7,048 nt of DNA from Flavisolibacter sp. (GTDB lineage Bacteria > Bacteroidota > Bacteroidia > Chitinophagales > Chitinophagaceae): contig JAICTW010000128.1 in NCBI GenBank assembly GCA_025936195.1, positions 1-7,048 of the forward strand, given 5' to 3'. Under the pieces are notes generated by a model, which saw nothing but the letters and a program-made list of their open reading frames with translations, ran no database searches and was not told the origin of the DNA. A program made the position numbers and the translations under genes. Within the stretch, counting starts at the first letter, position 1. Each line of letters starts with the position of its first letter. Positions 6,081 through 7,048 of the stretch are shown in pieces.

Positions 6081-7048
6081 ATGCACTATTACAGCACGAA
6101 CAATAAATCAATCACCGCGGATTTTAAAGAAGCAACCATACAGGGACAAGCACCGGATAAAGGTTTATACTATCCATCGGAGATTCCAAAGCTTTCAAAA
6201 AATTTCATTGATGAAGTTGAAAGCTTATCAAAGGAAAAAATTGCACTAAAAGTTATCGAACCTTATGTCGGAAGTTCCATTCCCACAACTGAATTGAAAA
6301 GAATTGTCGAAGAAACCGTTGCTTTTAATTTTCCGTTAGTACCCATCACAGAAAATATTTCAACACTCGAATTATTTCATGGGCCCACACTTGCTTTCAA
6401 AGATGTTGGCGCAAGATTCATGAGCCGGTGCCTCGGCCATTTTGTTAAGAATGAAAATAAAAAAGTAACAGTGTTAGTAGCTACATCCGGTGATACTGGC
6501 GGAGCAGTTGCAAATGGTTTCTACGATGTTGATGGAGTAAACGTCGTCATTCTTTATCCATCAGGGAAAGTAAGCAGCACTCAGGAAGTTCAATTAACAA
6601 CCCTGGGAAAAAACATTACGGCATTGGAAGTTGAAGGAAGCTTTGACGATTGCCAGCAGATGGTGAAAAATGCTTTTGCTGATGAAGCATTGAGAAAGCA
6701 AATCTTTTTGACCTCGGCCAATTCCATCAATGTAGCAAGATGGCTGCCGCAACAGTTCTACTATTTCTTTGCCTATCAGCAATGGAAAAACAAAAGCAAT
6801 CCTCCGGTTATTTCAGTGCCGAGTGGAAATTTTGGAAATATTTGCGCAGGCTTGCTGGCTTATCAGTCCGGACTCCCTGTTGCGCATTTTATTGCAGCCT
6901 GCAATGCCAATGATGTGGTTCCGCATTATTTAAATAGCGGCGTTTATCAAACAAAAAATTCGATCGCTACAATATCCAATGCCATGGACGTAGCCAATCC
7001 AAGCAATTTTGTCCGCATCATGGAATTATTCGAACAAAATTTGGGCTC
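6081..7048 (+). CDS. thrC: Threonine synthase, N-terminal 322 codons (C-terminus beyond window)
   Basis: Pyridoxal-phosphate enzyme that converts O-phosphohomoserine and water to threonine and phosphate, the last step of the pathway. The frame is open from ATG 6081 to the window edge. It begins MHYYSTN, as threonine synthases commonly do (M-x-YYSTN). LFHGPTLAFKD at 98-108 contains the likely cofactor Lys107, SGDTGGAV follows at 136-143, TSANSINVARW at 211-221, and the PLP-phosphate loop VPSGNFGN at 246-253. Typical family members have about 430 residues, so roughly 110 are missing. The start follows thrB by 14 bases, and AGGAA immediately precedes the ATG, too close to be a standard Shine-Dalgarno site. 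Close spacing indicates cotranscription with thrB. Confidence 0.97.
   Translation, partial: MHYYSTNNKSITADFKEATIQGQAPDKGLYYPSEIPKLSKNFIDEVESLSKEKIALKVIEPYVGSSIPTTELKRIVEETVAFNFPLVPITENISTLELFHGPTLAFKDVGARFMSRCLGHFVKNENKKVTVLVATSGDTGGAVANGFYDVDGVNVVILYPSGKVSSTQEVQLTTLGKNITALEVEGSFDDCQQMVKNAFADEALRKQIFLTSANSINVARWLPQQFYYFFAYQQWKNKSNPPVISVPSGNFGNICAGLLAYQSGLPVAHFIAACNANDVVPHYLNSGVYQTKNSIATISNAMDVANPSNFVRIMELFEQNLG

Noticed and set aside
1..7048. Mobile element, defence system or unknown multi-gene system
   Set aside because: All protein-coding space is taken by primary metabolism genes, and no transposase, integrase, terminal repeats or tRNA are seen.

Overview
The window looks like ordinary chromosomal DNA from a member of the phylum Bacteroidetes, most likely near the Chitinophagaceae/Sphingobacteria side. 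The evidence is moderate GC content, A-rich start regions with little Shine-Dalgarno sequence, promoter-like TTG/TAnnTTTG elements, and proteins with Bacteroidetes-type motifs (TAHPTQ in phosphoenolpyruvate carboxylase, MQVLKFGGSS at the ThrA start). The taxonomic call is an inference from these traits.

Layout: positions 1-2274 on the minus strand hold the N-terminal 758 codons of phosphoenolpyruvate carboxylase (ppc), cut by the window edge. Positions 2275-2576 are a divergent intergenic control region. From 2577 the plus strand carries a threonine operon in the order thrA (fused aspartokinase-homoserine dehydrogenase), thrB (homoserine kinase) and thrC (threonine synthase, cut by the right edge). 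Together these encode aspartate kinase, homoserine dehydrogenase, homoserine kinase and threonine synthase; aspartate-semialdehyde dehydrogenase, which acts between the two ThrA activities, is not in the window. PEP carboxylase makes oxaloacetate, the precursor of aspartate, so the divergent neighbour feeds the same pathway.

The most interesting part is the leader ahead of thrA. A short frame (2396-2479) ends in the residues ISTIITTTIR, so its last ten codons include four Thr and four Ile. This is the composition expected of a threonine-operon attenuation peptide. Its stop codon lies in the loop of an 8-bp hairpin (2469-2488), and its start region is complementary over 10 bp to its own Thr/Ile codons. 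No clear U-tract follows the hairpin, so the termination step is uncertain.

A second unusual element is the thrA-thrB spacer, which holds 8-bp tandem units (ACTTGTGA-like) facing degenerate inverted copies. They can fold into a long imperfect hairpin inside the operon. I see no mobile element, CRISPR array, tRNA, rRNA or unknown protein system in the window.
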